The notes beneath the pieces were generated by a model, which worked only from the letters and a program-made list of their open reading frames with translations, did no database searches and was not told the origin of the DNA. This document shows, one piece after another, positions 29,198 to 37,749 of a stretch of DNA of 37,768 bases. A program made the position numbers and the translations under genes. This DNA comes from an uncultured Prevotella sp. Lineage in GTDB: Bacteria; Bacteroidota; Bacteroidia; Bacteroidales; Bacteroidaceae. The stretch is taken from the NCBI GenBank assembly GCA_905233425.1, contig CAJOEC010000031.1, positions 1 through 37,768 on the forward strand, in the 5' to 3' direction. The first letter of the stretch is position 1, and every line of letters begins with the position of its first letter.

Positions 29198-29307
29198 GGG
29201 AGGCCAAAAAGTTCGCCCGGAGCGGACTCCCAGTTCGCGCCGGGCGGACTGTCAGTTCGCGCCGGGCGAACTCGGAGTTCGCACGGCGCGAACTTTTTGG
29301 GCCTCCC
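29198..29307. repeat. Palindrome array, copy 2 (reverse orientation)
   Basis: Four 19-bp palindromes at 29210-29228, 29232-29250, 29254-29272 and 29276-29294 are separated by CCC, GTC and CGG. Read on the minus strand, its first unit (AGTTCGCGCCGTGCGAACT) is identical to unit 1 of copy 1, and the second and third spacers (GAC and GGG) also agree. Outer flanks GGGAGGCC-AAAA and TTTTG-GGCCTCCC form an inverted pair with one extra base. It lies between the EpsG-like gene and the flippase promoter. The rest of 28866-29341 holds the AAA remnant and promoter; 29090-29197 shows nothing I recognise. Confidence 0.93.
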
Positions 29308-29341
29308 AACATTTTCTGGACACGCCCAAGCTACTTTATTG

Positions 29342-30553
29342 TCATTCGATTCTCCTGACGTTTTTGTCCTTCAGTTTAAGCATAAGAGACTCATCATGAG
29401 CAACCTTCCTGAAATTCACATCGGCATCTTCATTGAGAATACACGTGTATGGGTAGTACATTTCATAAACATAGCTGTCACTTGACTCATAGTAAACTCT
29501 GTAGTATTGAATAACGAAGAGAGCACTCACTACCACTGTCCCTATCCTGATGATAAGAAACTCTTTGTAACGGAATAGCATATAAATGAACTCTGCTGTC
29601 AGGACAAAATAGAAGATGTAGGAGTAGTTGTAGAATCTGCTTAGGCCGGGAATTCCACAAATGAGGACTGCAAGTATGGTGAAATAGGCCAGTATCCATT
29701 CTTTATATTTCCTCATCTGCTCCGATGGTTCGAGTATAATTGCAGAGTACATCATGATATATGGTAAGATTAGGAATCTGATGTTGTGAACAGCTAATGC
29801 CATGACCGATGATGTCTGCAACGAGTAGTACATGGCCTTGGCACCGATAATTCCAGTACCAACCACGGATCCCAGTACACCTCCCAACAACTTGTCGCTG
29901 ACGGCCCATAACACAAAAGAGACCATAATAGCGATGCACAGTGTCAGCCAAGATGCCTTGAACCGTGAAAATGGAAACAACAAGACTATAATTGCCGAAA
30001 AATGAGCTGTCAGAGCAAGAAACGCCATAAATACAAACAGCCACCGTCTGCCTCTCATCCAGCCGTGCATCCCAATCAGGGCGAAGCCCAGAGCGAAACC
30101 TTCGCGCATGACTTCAGCATTGAACAAGAAATACTGAAGAGACAGAAAATAAAGCAACAACGTTATAAAATAGCGATGTGTATATCTGCTGATAAAAAAA
30201 CAGACAGCAGAGTTGATGACTATACTTTCGGCAAATTGCACAGCATAGAAGGAGTGGAACAACATTTTGCAGACCACATTCAGCAAAGTCCACAACGGCA
30301 TCTGCCCCCGTAAGAATAAGCCTTTCAGCAGAAAAAGTTTCGTGTCTGCAAATGTATCTGGGTAGTATTCAAACTCTTCCATATAGGTGAGTTTGTCGCC
30401 TCCCAACCTATAACTGAATCCCGCTAAACAAATCAGGTATATGCACATCAGCCACAGACGATGCTGCTTGTGACTATCATACTCCTCTATTCCGTCGTAT
30501 CGGATGGAAAAGTAGACCGCAAGTACTATGAATATGAGGTAGAATATCGACAT
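29342..30553 (-). CDS. EpsG-like polysaccharide polymerase (Wzy type)
   Basis: The 403-residue protein is very hydrophobic with about ten to twelve membrane segments (MSIFYLIFIVLAVYFSIRYD at the start). It has EpsG-family features: GFSYRLGGDKLTYMEEF near residues 45-61, RYTHRYFITLLLYFLSLQYF, and the MREGFALGFALIGM helix. Such proteins polymerise lipid-linked repeat units on the periplasmic face. No conserved catalytic motif can be read, so the role rests on family likeness and its place between the Wzz-like and flippase genes. It begins 26 bp after the Wzz-like stop, consistent with a shared transcript. Confidence 0.85.
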   Translation of the reverse strand: MSIFYLIFIVLAVYFSIRYDGIEEYDSHKQHRLWLMCIYLICLAGFSYRLGGDKLTYMEEFEYYPDTFADTKLFLLKGLFLRGQMPLWTLLNVVCKMLFHSFYAVQFAESIVINSAVCFFISRYTHRYFITLLLYFLSLQYFLFNAEVMREGFALGFALIGMHGWMRGRRWLFVFMAFLALTAHFSAIIVLLFPFSRFKASWLTLCIAIMVSFVLWAVSDKLLGGVLGSVVGTGIIGAKAMYYSLQTSSVMALAVHNIRFLILPYIMMYSAIILEPSEQMRKYKEWILAYFTILAVLICGIPGLSRFYNYSYIFYFVLTAEFIYMLFRYKEFLIIRIGTVVVSALFVIQYYRVYYESSDSYVYEMYYPYTCILNEDADVNFRKVAHDESLMLKLKDKNVRRIE

Positions 30554-30579
30554 GTGGATTTTATGGTAGCCTCTTCATG

Positions 30580-31650
30580 CTAAAACCACTCGACCAAATC
30601 TTTCCAAAAGAGTTTTACGACTGTGCCTGCCGTTGCAAGGAAAAGCATGACGGCCACGAATACCATCCGCTTTGGTCCTGCAGGCATTACAGGTACGGTA
30701 GCGTTCTTGAGTTCTGTGAATGCTGGGGTGCGCTCCTGCACCTTTGCCATGGCGGCCTCGCGCCGGGTGTTCATGGCTGTGTAGATGTTGTACTTTGCCT
30801 GCATGTCGTTTTCTAAATCCTGCTTTTTCAGGGCCACGCTACTCAGCAAGACGTTTGTGTTGGCATCGGCGTATCTGGCATATCTCTGCCGTGCTTCGTC
30901 ATAGTTGGCCTTTGCCTCGTTGGTCAGCTTCTCGTAGTGCTCGTAGTCTATGCGCGCCTTTTTGGTGCGGTAGTCTGTGATAAATGCCAGCAGGTGCTCC
31001 TTGATGCTGTCGGCCAGCAGGGCGCAGACCAGCGGGTCCTGGTCTGTCACCTTCAACGTCACCACGTTTGTGGTCATGCTGTAAGAGCAATCCACCCTGG
31101 CCTTCAGGCCTTCAACGATGTCGCTGGTGCGCTTTGACAATTCAAAAGGATTAAAACGCTTGCCGTCCTTGGTCTCTGGCTCGACTTCTGGCTCTTCACT
31201 TGTGAATAAAGAACCTATCCACTGCTTAACCGCAGTAAAAGGCAGCATGACGATGTTTTCCTTTTGGTGGTTTTCCAGATAATCGTAATAGTCGGTCTCC
31301 ACATCTCCATCCTTTGTTTTTACCTTGATGTCAAGCAGTCCGACAAGGAATTTTGTAGATTCCAGGAGGTCTGGATACAGTTGCGGGTAGATGGCATCAG
31401 TAGTTCCGATCCCTACATTCATTCCCAAATTAGAAGCCAGCGAGGCCAGACCGCCAAGATCTCCTGCATCAGACGATTCTGGAGCGATGGACACCTCTGC
31501 ATTATAATAGCGTGGTTGTGGCAAAATCCATAGGCATGAGAGAATGAAAGTGACTATCCACACCAAGAAAAACTTCTTCTTGTTGTGCCAAAGGGTTTTC
31601 CAGATATATCTGATGTCGAATACTCTTTTACTGTTCTTACAATCCTGCAT
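30580..31650 (-). CDS. wzz: Wzz-like polysaccharide chain-length determinant
   Basis: The 356-residue protein has the two-membrane-segment layout of Wzz proteins: an N-terminal cytoplasmic start (FDIRYIWKTLWHNKKKF), first membrane helix at about 28-46 (FLVWIVTFILSCLWILPQP), a large periplasmic part with a coiled-coil-like helical region (about 215-300), and a second membrane helix near the C-terminus preceded by the proline-rich VPVMPAGPKRM. Wzz sets the modal length made by the Wzy polymerase. No tyrosine-kinase domain follows, so it is not the fused BY-kinase type. No TAnnTTTG promoter is visible in the 142 bp upstream. Confidence 0.9.
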   Translation of the reverse strand: MQDCKNSKRVFDIRYIWKTLWHNKKKFFLVWIVTFILSCLWILPQPRYYNAEVSIAPESSDAGDLGGLASLASNLGMNVGIGTTDAIYPQLYPDLLESTKFLVGLLDIKVKTKDGDVETDYYDYLENHQKENIVMLPFTAVKQWIGSLFTSEEPEVEPETKDGKRFNPFELSKRTSDIVEGLKARVDCSYSMTTNVVTLKVTDQDPLVCALLADSIKEHLLAFITDYRTKKARIDYEHYEKLTNEAKANYDEARQRYARYADANTNVLLSSVALKKQDLENDMQAKYNIYTAMNTRREAAMAKVQERTPAFTELKNATVPVMPAGPKRMVFVAVMLFLATAGTVVKLFWKDLVEWF

Positions 31651-31758
31651 AATTGCAACTATTTCAGTTTAAAGATCCTGTTATCTTTTATACTATTTAA
31701 CGTGTTTACTCTTCATTTTATTATGTCTTCCATGTCTATCTCGTTCTCGCCCTTGTTG

Positions 31759-31789
31759 CGAAATGGCTGTTTCCGAAATGGCCATTTCG
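31759..31789. other. 16-bp perfect palindrome with an extra half-site upstream of wzz
   Basis: CGAAATGGCCATTTCG (31774-31789) is perfectly symmetric, and a further CGAAATGG half-site occurs at 31759-31766, 15 bp away. It lies between the AAA-remnant stop and the wzz start (31651-31792). The minus strand of this gap also encodes a short open segment ending KGENEIDMEDIIK and stop, which resembles a gene end or an N-terminal Wzz-like piece but is too short to assign. Confidence 0.5.
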
Positions 31790-31792
31790 ATT

Positions 31793-32296
31793 TCACATTC
31801 CCCAAACCATAATGGGGTGTCCGTTGTACGCTTCCTGACGGTGCCAGATGCGCTCCTCCCATGGATTTTCCTGTGTGCGGTCTAAGATTATAAGATGGGA
31901 ATTAATCGATATCATAAATACTCTTGGCAATTTGGCAGTAAATGCTATTTGACAAGCGAGTACGTTTTCCTCGCTCTTTTATTATTATTCCGTTTTCTTC
32001 TAAATAATCATAATCATCCATTTCGGGAATACCGCTGTCAAAATCTATTTTTTGAAGTAGCAGTTGCTGAACGATGCGCCTTACCCTCGGCTCCTTCAGC
32101 TTGTCTATGAGCTGGTCGATGTGGGTGTCACGGCGGTAAATGATTCGTTCTTTGGCACGGAAAGGGCATGAAGCACGAAATAGCGTTGCTGGCGAATGAG
32201 CGACAACATTTCGTCAAGGTTGAGCCGGCTCAGGGGGTCGATAGTATAGTTGATGTCGGGTATCTGCGGTCCTGCGGTGTTGAAGAATCGTTCCAT
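31793..32296 (-). pseudogene. Decayed AAA-ATPase gene with internal deletions and frameshifts
   Basis: Three pieces in different frames: MERFFNTAGPQIPDINYTID to FVLHA (32296 downward), matching the family N-terminus just before its Walker A; FRAKERIIYRRDTHIDQL to EPRVRRIVQQLL and NSIYCQIAKSIYDID with stop (about 32170-31890); and LDRTQENPWEERIWHRQEAY then NGHPIMVWGM with stop at 31793. The Walker A and most of the ATPase are missing. First and last pieces match the remnant before the flippase (28862-29014), but there the deletion is larger. It starts 25 bp after the acyl-CoA synthetase stop, and no promoter is left. Confidence 0.85.
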
Positions 32297-32321
32297 AATC
32301 TTTCACAATAATAATCCGGGC

Positions 32322-34130
32322 CTACTCTTCATACATTTTCTCGATTTCCTCCTTGTAGTTTTCGTTCAGCACGCGGCGCTTTATCTTCAGCGTGTTTGTC
32401 AGCTCGCCTCGCTGCAACGAGAAGGGGTGGGGGAGCAGTGTGAAGCGCTTCACCTGCTCGTAGTGCGCCAGTTGCTGCTGTAGTGTCTCTATGCGCTCCA
32501 TCATCATGCGGCAGATGCGCTTGTCCTGACACAGGTCCTCATGGCTCTTGAAGTCGATGCCGTGCTGGCGGGCGTATTCTTCGAGCAGACGGTATTCGGG
32601 GACTATGAGTGCCGAGACGAACTTGCGCTCGTCGGCGATGATTGCTATCTGGTCGATGAATTTGTCGACAAGCAGTTTCGACTCGATCATCTGCGGGGCG
32701 ATGTACTTGCCGTTGGATGTCTTGAAGAGGTCTTTGAGGCGGTCCTTGAGGAACAGCTCCCTGCCCTTGATGTAGCCCGAGTCGCCGGTCTTGAAATACC
32801 CGTCTTCGGTAAACGCCTGTCGTGTCAGGTCGTCGCGGTTGTAGTATCCACGTGTGATGGTGGGGCCTTTCAGCAGTATCTCGCCCTCGTCGCTTATCTT
32901 CACGCTGATGCCCTCGATGGGTATGCCTACGCTTCCCACGGTGAACGGTTCGCCTATGTGGTTGCAGCTGACCGTTGCCAGGCTCTCGGTCAGTCCGTAG
33001 CCCACGTCCATGCAGATGCCTATTGAGTGGACGAACTCCTCCACGTGGTGGTTCACCGTGGCTCCCGCCGTGGGGAAGAAGTGGGCGTTTTCCAGTCCCA
33101 GCTCCTTGCGCACGAGCGAGAACACCGTCTTGTTGAGCATCTCATATTCCAGGTGGAGTGCTAATGGCGGCTCCTTGCCGTTGGCCAGATAGTCTATGTT
33201 ATGCTTCCTGCCCACCTCAAGCGCGTGGCGGAATATCTTGCGCTGCATCCAGCTGCTGCTTTCGATTTTCTCTTCCACGCCCTGGTAGACCTTCTCCCAG
33301 AAACGCGGCACCGACGACATGCACGTCGGGTGTGTCTCGCGCATTGACTGTTGCACCTCCTGTGGGTAAGTGTTCACAATCAGCGTCGCCCCCTCGGTGA
33401 TGCACAGTATCTTCCATCCCTTCTCGAAGATGTGGGTGAATGGCAGGAAGTTCAGCACGCGGTCCTTTTCGCCCACTGGCACACACTTGTGATTGGCCTC
33501 CATTGCGGCGTGGTACTGTCCCATGGTGAGTATCACGCCCTTCGAGTCGCCCGTGGTGCCGCTGGTGTAGAGAATGTTGGCAATGTCGTCCATCGAGGCC
33601 TCGCGCTGCAGCTGTTCCACCTGTTCACGGCACGGGTTCCCTTCGCCCATCTTCAGGAATTCCGAGAACGACATCGCCGTCGGGTCTTCAGGCTCCAAAT
33701 GTACAGCCGCGTCGTAGACGATAATCCGCTCCAGCGTGTGGCATGTGGCGAACACGCGGCGGGCCTTGTCGTACTGCTCCTGCTCTCCGACGAAGAGGAA
33801 CCTTATCTTCGCGTCGTTGATCATGAACTGTATCTGCTGCTCTGAACTCGTGGCATAGAAGGGAATCGTCACCGCACGTATTCCCCATGCCCCGAAGTCG
33901 GTGAACAGATACTGCACGGAGTTCTGGGAGAACACTCCGACGTTCTCCTGCACACCGATGCCCAAGCGCAGCATGGCGTTTGACACTTGGCCGACGATGC
34001 CTGCGAACTGCTTCCACGAGCACGATTTCCACTGCCGCCCTCCGAAACTTTTGTAGATGAGGGCCTCGCGGTCGCCATAATGTGCGGCGACATCCTGTAT
34101 AAGGCGTGAGAGGTGACTGTTTATTTGCAT
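32322..34130 (-). CDS. Long-chain fatty acid-CoA ligase (FadD15-like)
   Basis: The 602-residue AMP-binding enzyme activates long-chain fatty acids. It begins MQINSHLSRLIQDVAAHYGD and has the motifs ILYTSGTTGDSKGVILTMGQ, FPTAGATVNHHVEEF, VGYGLTESLATVSC, GYFKTGDSGYIKGRELFLKD and RLKDLFKTSNGKYIAPQMIE. The length and the final LKIKRRVLNENYKEEIEKMY fit the FACL-like group that includes long-chain ligases. It is separate in sequence from the synthetase at 17613-19319. It has its own promoter upstream (34169-34176) and is followed by the AAA remnant. Confidence 0.93.
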   Translation of the reverse strand: MQINSHLSRLIQDVAAHYGDREALIYKSFGGRQWKSCSWKQFAGIVGQVSNAMLRLGIGVQENVGVFSQNSVQYLFTDFGAWGIRAVTIPFYATSSEQQIQFMINDAKIRFLFVGEQEQYDKARRVFATCHTLERIIVYDAAVHLEPEDPTAMSFSEFLKMGEGNPCREQVEQLQREASMDDIANILYTSGTTGDSKGVILTMGQYHAAMEANHKCVPVGEKDRVLNFLPFTHIFEKGWKILCITEGATLIVNTYPQEVQQSMRETHPTCMSSVPRFWEKVYQGVEEKIESSSWMQRKIFRHALEVGRKHNIDYLANGKEPPLALHLEYEMLNKTVFSLVRKELGLENAHFFPTAGATVNHHVEEFVHSIGICMDVGYGLTESLATVSCNHIGEPFTVGSVGIPIEGISVKISDEGEILLKGPTITRGYYNRDDLTRQAFTEDGYFKTGDSGYIKGRELFLKDRLKDLFKTSNGKYIAPQMIESKLLVDKFIDQIAIIADERKFVSALIVPEYRLLEEYARQHGIDFKSHEDLCQDKRICRMMMERIETLQQQLAHYEQVKRFTLLPHPFSLQRGELTNTLKIKRRVLNENYKEEIEKMYEE

Positions 34131-34168
34131 ATCAAAACAATTATTAGTCTTTGTTGGTTTTCAAGCCG

Positions 34169-34176
34169 CAAAGATA
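34169..34176 (-). promoter_or_regulatory. -7 promoter element for the long-chain ligase
   Basis: Minus-strand TATCTTTG fits TAnnTTTG, 39 nt before the start codon. The expected -33 falls at the end of the upstream gene and lacks a clear TTTG. Confidence 0.55.
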
Positions 34177-34183
34177 AACGTAA

Positions 34184-37100
34184 CTAATTACCAGCCATGA
34201 TGCTGATGACAGAGGCAATGTCGGCCACGTCGACCACATGGTCACCGTTCACATCGGCCCTTTCGTAGGATGCCGTTCCTGCCATGACGTTTATTATTGA
34301 GGCGATGTCGGCCACGTCGATGACGTAGTCGGCGTTGACGTCGCCCTTCAACAGTTTCCTGGTGAAATATCCGGGGGCTTCGGGGCCAAGGTCAGGACGG
34401 GCGTATTCCAGTCCGACGTGGTCTGCATCGTAGACGGTGCCGTTGCCGCCTGTCAGCATGTAGCAATTCTTGAACACATTGTCTGACCATGACGGTTTCA
34501 GTTCCGTCAGCTTGCTCCAGTCCTTGTTGCAGGAGATATAGCTCAGCTTTTCGCAGTTGTAGAAGAATCCGCCCACTGCCGTCACCTTGCTCATGTCGAA
34601 GTTTTGCAGGTCAATCTCCGTCAGCGCCTTGCAGTTGGAGAACATTTGGTACATGTTGGTCACGGCTGAGGTTCTGAAGTTTTGGATTTCAAGCATTGTG
34701 AGCGACGAGCATCCACTGAACATGGAACTCATATCGGTGACTTTGCGGGTGTCGAAAAGGTTCACATTGAGCATGGTCAGCGATGAGCATCCGTCGAACA
34801 TCGCGCCCATATTAGTGACGTTGCTGGTGTCGAAATGGGTCAGGTCGAGTGATGTGAGCGACGAGCATTCGGCGAACATGCAAACCATGTCGGTGACGTT
34901 TTCGGTGTTCATCAGGCTCAGGTCAATTGAGGTGAGGTTCTTGCAGCCCTCGAACATGTGGCTCATGTCCGTCACCTTGCTGGTGGTGAGGCAGTTCAGA
35001 CCCTCGACAGTCTCCAGTTTCTTGAAGCCAGCGAACCAATAGGAAGTGCTTGTAGGCTTGTAGGCCACGAAGGAGGGGTCGAATACCACCTTGATGACTT
35101 TGCTGTCATAGTCGGCCCAATCGTCGCGTGTGGTGCAGACGCTGCCGGTACGCAGGTCTTTCTGCTTGTCGTAGTAGAAGGTGAGGGTCTTGTCAGCATC
35201 GGTGTACTCGGCGTAGGCTATGTTGTCTTCCGACTCGCCGGTAGGCACAATGATGATGTTTTGCTGTCCGGCAGGATAGCCGCCTATCCTGTAGTCGCAG
35301 ATGCTCTTCTTGCTTGGGTTGAAGAAGAAATTGCCGCTTTCGAAGTCGCAATTCACTAATTCAAGATCGTCAAGTCCGACCACGGTGTCTGCTGTTCCGG
35401 CACTGTACAGCGTCACTCTCGAGTGGTTTATGACCATTTTCTTGTTGCTATACGACGAGCTGCCCCAGATGGCCGAAGAATTTTCGCTTGCGATCCGCAC
35501 GTTGGTGTTGTCGATAGTCATCGTCACATCGTTATAACCCAGCTCCACGCCGTCGGCATCTTCTCCATTGATGTAAAGCGAGCCGTCGCCGGTGAAGGTG
35601 GCGCTGGCTATCAGCCAGATGGTCTCGGCGCTCCCTGAGAAGAGTTTGTTGTCGCCAACGAGCTTCACGGTGAGGCCGTCGATTTTGCTCATGATGCAGT
35701 CGTCGTTACATACGATGTTCACATTGTCGAGTGTCAGCGTCTTCGTGTCGGGGTCGTAGGATGCCGTGCCGCTCTTGATGTCGGGAGAGGTTATGTTGTT
35801 CTTGTTTGCCTTTGTCACACGGGTGGCGAGGTACAGGTCGTAGGGGTCTCCTCCGGGAGCAAAGCTGACCGATTTGACCTCGGAGCCATTCCAGCTCAGT
35901 ACCGAGCCTTTCGTCTTGTCGTACATGCCGAAGACAGGCGACTCTATGTGGCAGTCGATGAGTTTCAGCTCTGCCTGGTTTCCACTCGATACGGGTTTCT
36001 TCTCTTTTGACTCTATGCTCAGGGTTCCGCCTTCCCTTCCCGAGATGTACGTGTCGCAGTACATGTCAAGGCTATAGTAGTCGGTGGTGATGTAGCAGTT
36101 GCCTACCGGCTTGATGATGAGATTGGGCTGGTCTGAGTTGTAAATTCCCATATCGAGGCCGTATGCCACGATGTTGGCATTGGTCAGTGTCAGCGTCCTG
36201 ACCGACGGGTCGTAGTATGCCTTGCCGCTCGTGATGGGTATGTCTGCATTGTTGCTGTCGGTCACTTCGGTGCCTTCCACATAGAAGCCGTAAGATATAG
36301 GCAGTCTGAACGATGTCCATGAGTAGTAGCCCAAGTTGCCGGCCTCGTCGCGCACTTCCAGGTCGATGTTGTACCAGCCGCCTTGTGTCAGTCCGTTGAT
36401 GTAACTGCCCTTCTTGCCTTTCGTCCAGTCGAAGACCGTGATCCAGTCCGCGCCGTCCTTCTTCTCCTTGTACGTCAGCTTGTACTCCAGGTCGTCCTGC
36501 GCCGTCTTGTCATCGGTGGCCGGCTCCCATCTGACGTAGACCCTGTTGTCCTTGGCGTAGAAGTTGATGTCCATGTCGCCAGGCACGGGAGCCGTCGTGT
36601 CGTCCTTGTAGTCATTTTCACAGATGATAACTTCGTCGGTGACGAGACTGCCGTCCAAGGCCACGCCGTGAAGCGTCGAGCTAAATGCTGCGCCAGCCGG
36701 GCGGCGGATGCTGGTGCCAGTGCCCACTTCCAGCGAATTGATATTGGCAATCGAGCCCTTGCTGCCTTTTGCCACTGTGTTAGACAGGGTAGTCGTAAGC
36801 TTTTGTGAGGCGTCGTAGCCATTGCCGCCAATGCCGTAATAGCCGCCGTATGCCTTCACTGTGCAGTTGCTTATCAGCAGCGTCGACCTGTTCAGCTCAA
36901 TAGCAGTACCCGTCTTGTTGTCGCAATTGATTTCGAGGACACAGTTCTTCGAATTGTAGCCGACAGCCGTTTCCCTTATGATGGTGCAGTTGAGCATAGT
37001 AAGCTGGATGGGTTCGGTACCTTTGCAGGTAATCTTGTTCGTACCTTTAAGGATAATCTTTGCCGATTTACCAGTTACTCCTGGGGCTGAAAAGGCGATG

Positions 37101-37393
37101 AAGTTACCGTCAATGCCGGTTTGAGGGTTTTCATACACCACGTTGTCGAGCACGATCTCTCCGGTAGTGGCATTGAAGCTAATCTTTCCACTCTTCAGAC
37201 AAGGATGCTCGATTTCGTCAAACGAGGTCTCGTAAATATGGGTCTTTGAGGGGTCACCAGGCATCGTAAGCGAGTACTGTGCCTGTGCCTTCGTGGTCAG
37301 TACGGCGATGAATACCAACAGCCACAACGCACGGTGGCTGCGCAACGACATCACGAGTGACGCCAACGTTGAACATAAGTTTGAATTTTTCAT
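34184..37393 (-). CDS. Large surface protein with PARCEL/BspA-type repeats, FnIII-like domain and dockerin-type tail
   Basis: The 1069-residue protein has a signal peptide (about 20-38; LWLLVFIAVLTTKAQAQ). Related segments built around YDPxTxTLTLxNxxI recur (KAYYDPSVRTLTLTNANIV, TASYDPDTKTLTLDNVNIV, with KISFNATTGEIVLDNVVY near the start), probably beta-helix-like. A fibronectin-III-like domain lies at about 268-365 (VYVRWEPATDDKT and YNIDLEVRDEAGNLGYYSW). Five PARCEL/DUF285 leucine-rich repeats (about 835-990) follow the pattern VTDMSxMFxGCSSLTxLDL. The C-terminus carries two dockerin-like repeats (GDVNADYVIDVADIASIIN and ADVNGDHVVDVADIASVIS). PARCEL proteins are surface adhesins or antigens; a binding role is inferred. 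The tail is close to that of the protein at 7899-10433. Confidence 0.88.
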   Translation of the reverse strand: MKNSNLCSTLASLVMSLRSHRALWLLVFIAVLTTKAQAQYSLTMPGDPSKTHIYETSFDEIEHPCLKSGKISFNATTGEIVLDNVVYENPQTGIDGNFIAFSAPGVTGKSAKIILKGTNKITCKGTEPIQLTMLNCTIIRETAVGYNSKNCVLEINCDNKTGTAIELNRSTLLISNCTVKAYGGYYGIGGNGYDASQKLTTTLSNTVAKGSKGSIANINSLEVGTGTSIRRPAGAAFSSTLHGVALDGSLVTDEVIICENDYKDDTTAPVPGDMDINFYAKDNRVYVRWEPATDDKTAQDDLEYKLTYKEKKDGADWITVFDWTKGKKGSYINGLTQGGWYNIDLEVRDEAGNLGYYSWTSFRLPISYGFYVEGTEVTDSNNADIPITSGKAYYDPSVRTLTLTNANIVAYGLDMGIYNSDQPNLIIKPVGNCYITTDYYSLDMYCDTYISGREGGTLSIESKEKKPVSSGNQAELKLIDCHIESPVFGMYDKTKGSVLSWNGSEVKSVSFAPGGDPYDLYLATRVTKANKNNITSPDIKSGTASYDPDTKTLTLDNVNIVCNDDCIMSKIDGLTVKLVGDNKLFSGSAETIWLIASATFTGDGSLYINGEDADGVELGYNDVTMTIDNTNVRIASENSSAIWGSSSYSNKKMVINHSRVTLYSAGTADTVVGLDDLELVNCDFESGNFFFNPSKKSICDYRIGGYPAGQQNIIIVPTGESEDNIAYAEYTDADKTLTFYYDKQKDLRTGSVCTTRDDWADYDSKVIKVVFDPSFVAYKPTSTSYWFAGFKKLETVEGLNCLTTSKVTDMSHMFEGCKNLTSIDLSLMNTENVTDMVCMFAECSSLTSLDLTHFDTSNVTNMGAMFDGCSSLTMLNVNLFDTRKVTDMSSMFSGCSSLTMLEIQNFRTSAVTNMYQMFSNCKALTEIDLQNFDMSKVTAVGGFFYNCEKLSYISCNKDWSKLTELKPSWSDNVFKNCYMLTGGNGTVYDADHVGLEYARPDLGPEAPGYFTRKLLKGDVNADYVIDVADIASIINVMAGTASYERADVNGDHVVDVADIASVISIMAGN

Positions 37394-37490
37394 AATCTTG
37401 ATCTTTTAATTATAATATGTATAACATCTTATTTAGGTTAGAATGACATCAGACGGGCATTATGTTATGCCTGATTCTGCAATTTTGGGG

Positions 37491-37522
37491 CAAAGATACG
37501 AAAAAGCGGGCGAACCTCCAAA
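37491..37522 (-). promoter_or_regulatory. Promoter for the PARCEL surface protein, with an inverted repeat over -33
   Basis: Minus-strand TTTG (37519-37522), 20 nt, then TATCTTTG (37491-37498). The -33 element lies within an inverted repeat (GGGCGAA at 37508-37514, TTCGCCC at 37526-37532). The leader of about 90 nt contains a small GGCAT/ATGCC hairpin. Confidence 0.7.
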
Positions 37523-37586
37523 CAATTCGCCCACTTTTTATGCTTGATGTTCCATGTAAGGTTCTACAAGTGCCGAGCGGGCTTGG

Positions 37587-37666
37587 AGTTCGCGCCGGGC
37601 GAACTCGGAGTCCGCCCGGCGCGAACTGACAGTTCGCCCGGCGCGAACTATTTGGGGTCTCGGAGG
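37587..37666. repeat. Palindrome array, copy 3 (three units)
   Basis: Three 19-bp palindromes at 37587-37605, 37609-37627 and 37631-37649 are separated by CGG and GAC, the same order as copy 1. The right flank ATTTGGGGTCTCGGAGG is the inverse of the left flank of copy 1 (CCTCGGAGACCCC, then AAAA). A degenerate fourth unit may lie to the left (about 37568-37586, starting AAGTGCCGAGCGGGC). Confidence 0.93.
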
Positions 37667-37691
37667 TTGTTTTTCGACCTGTACGGTTGAA

Positions 37692-37749
37692 AGTCTATGC
37701 AAGGAAAGCTCCGAAGGAGCGATAGACTACAGACGGGGGTGAAACCCCC
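37692..37749. repeat. REP-like pair of hairpins with GAA loops at the right edge
   Basis: AGTCTAT (37692-37698) and ATAGACT (37722-37728) enclose GCTCC-GAA-GGAGC (37708-37720). GGGGGT-GAA-ACCCCC follows at 37735-37749. Two hairpins with identical GAA loops resemble REP-type sequences of Bacteroidetes. The window ends soon after, so any neighbouring REP-associated transposase cannot be seen. Confidence 0.6.

Noticed and set aside
36072..36831. Further minus-strand ORFs inside the PARCEL surface gene
   Set aside because: They are shifted frames of the same strand with skewed composition and no recognisable domain.
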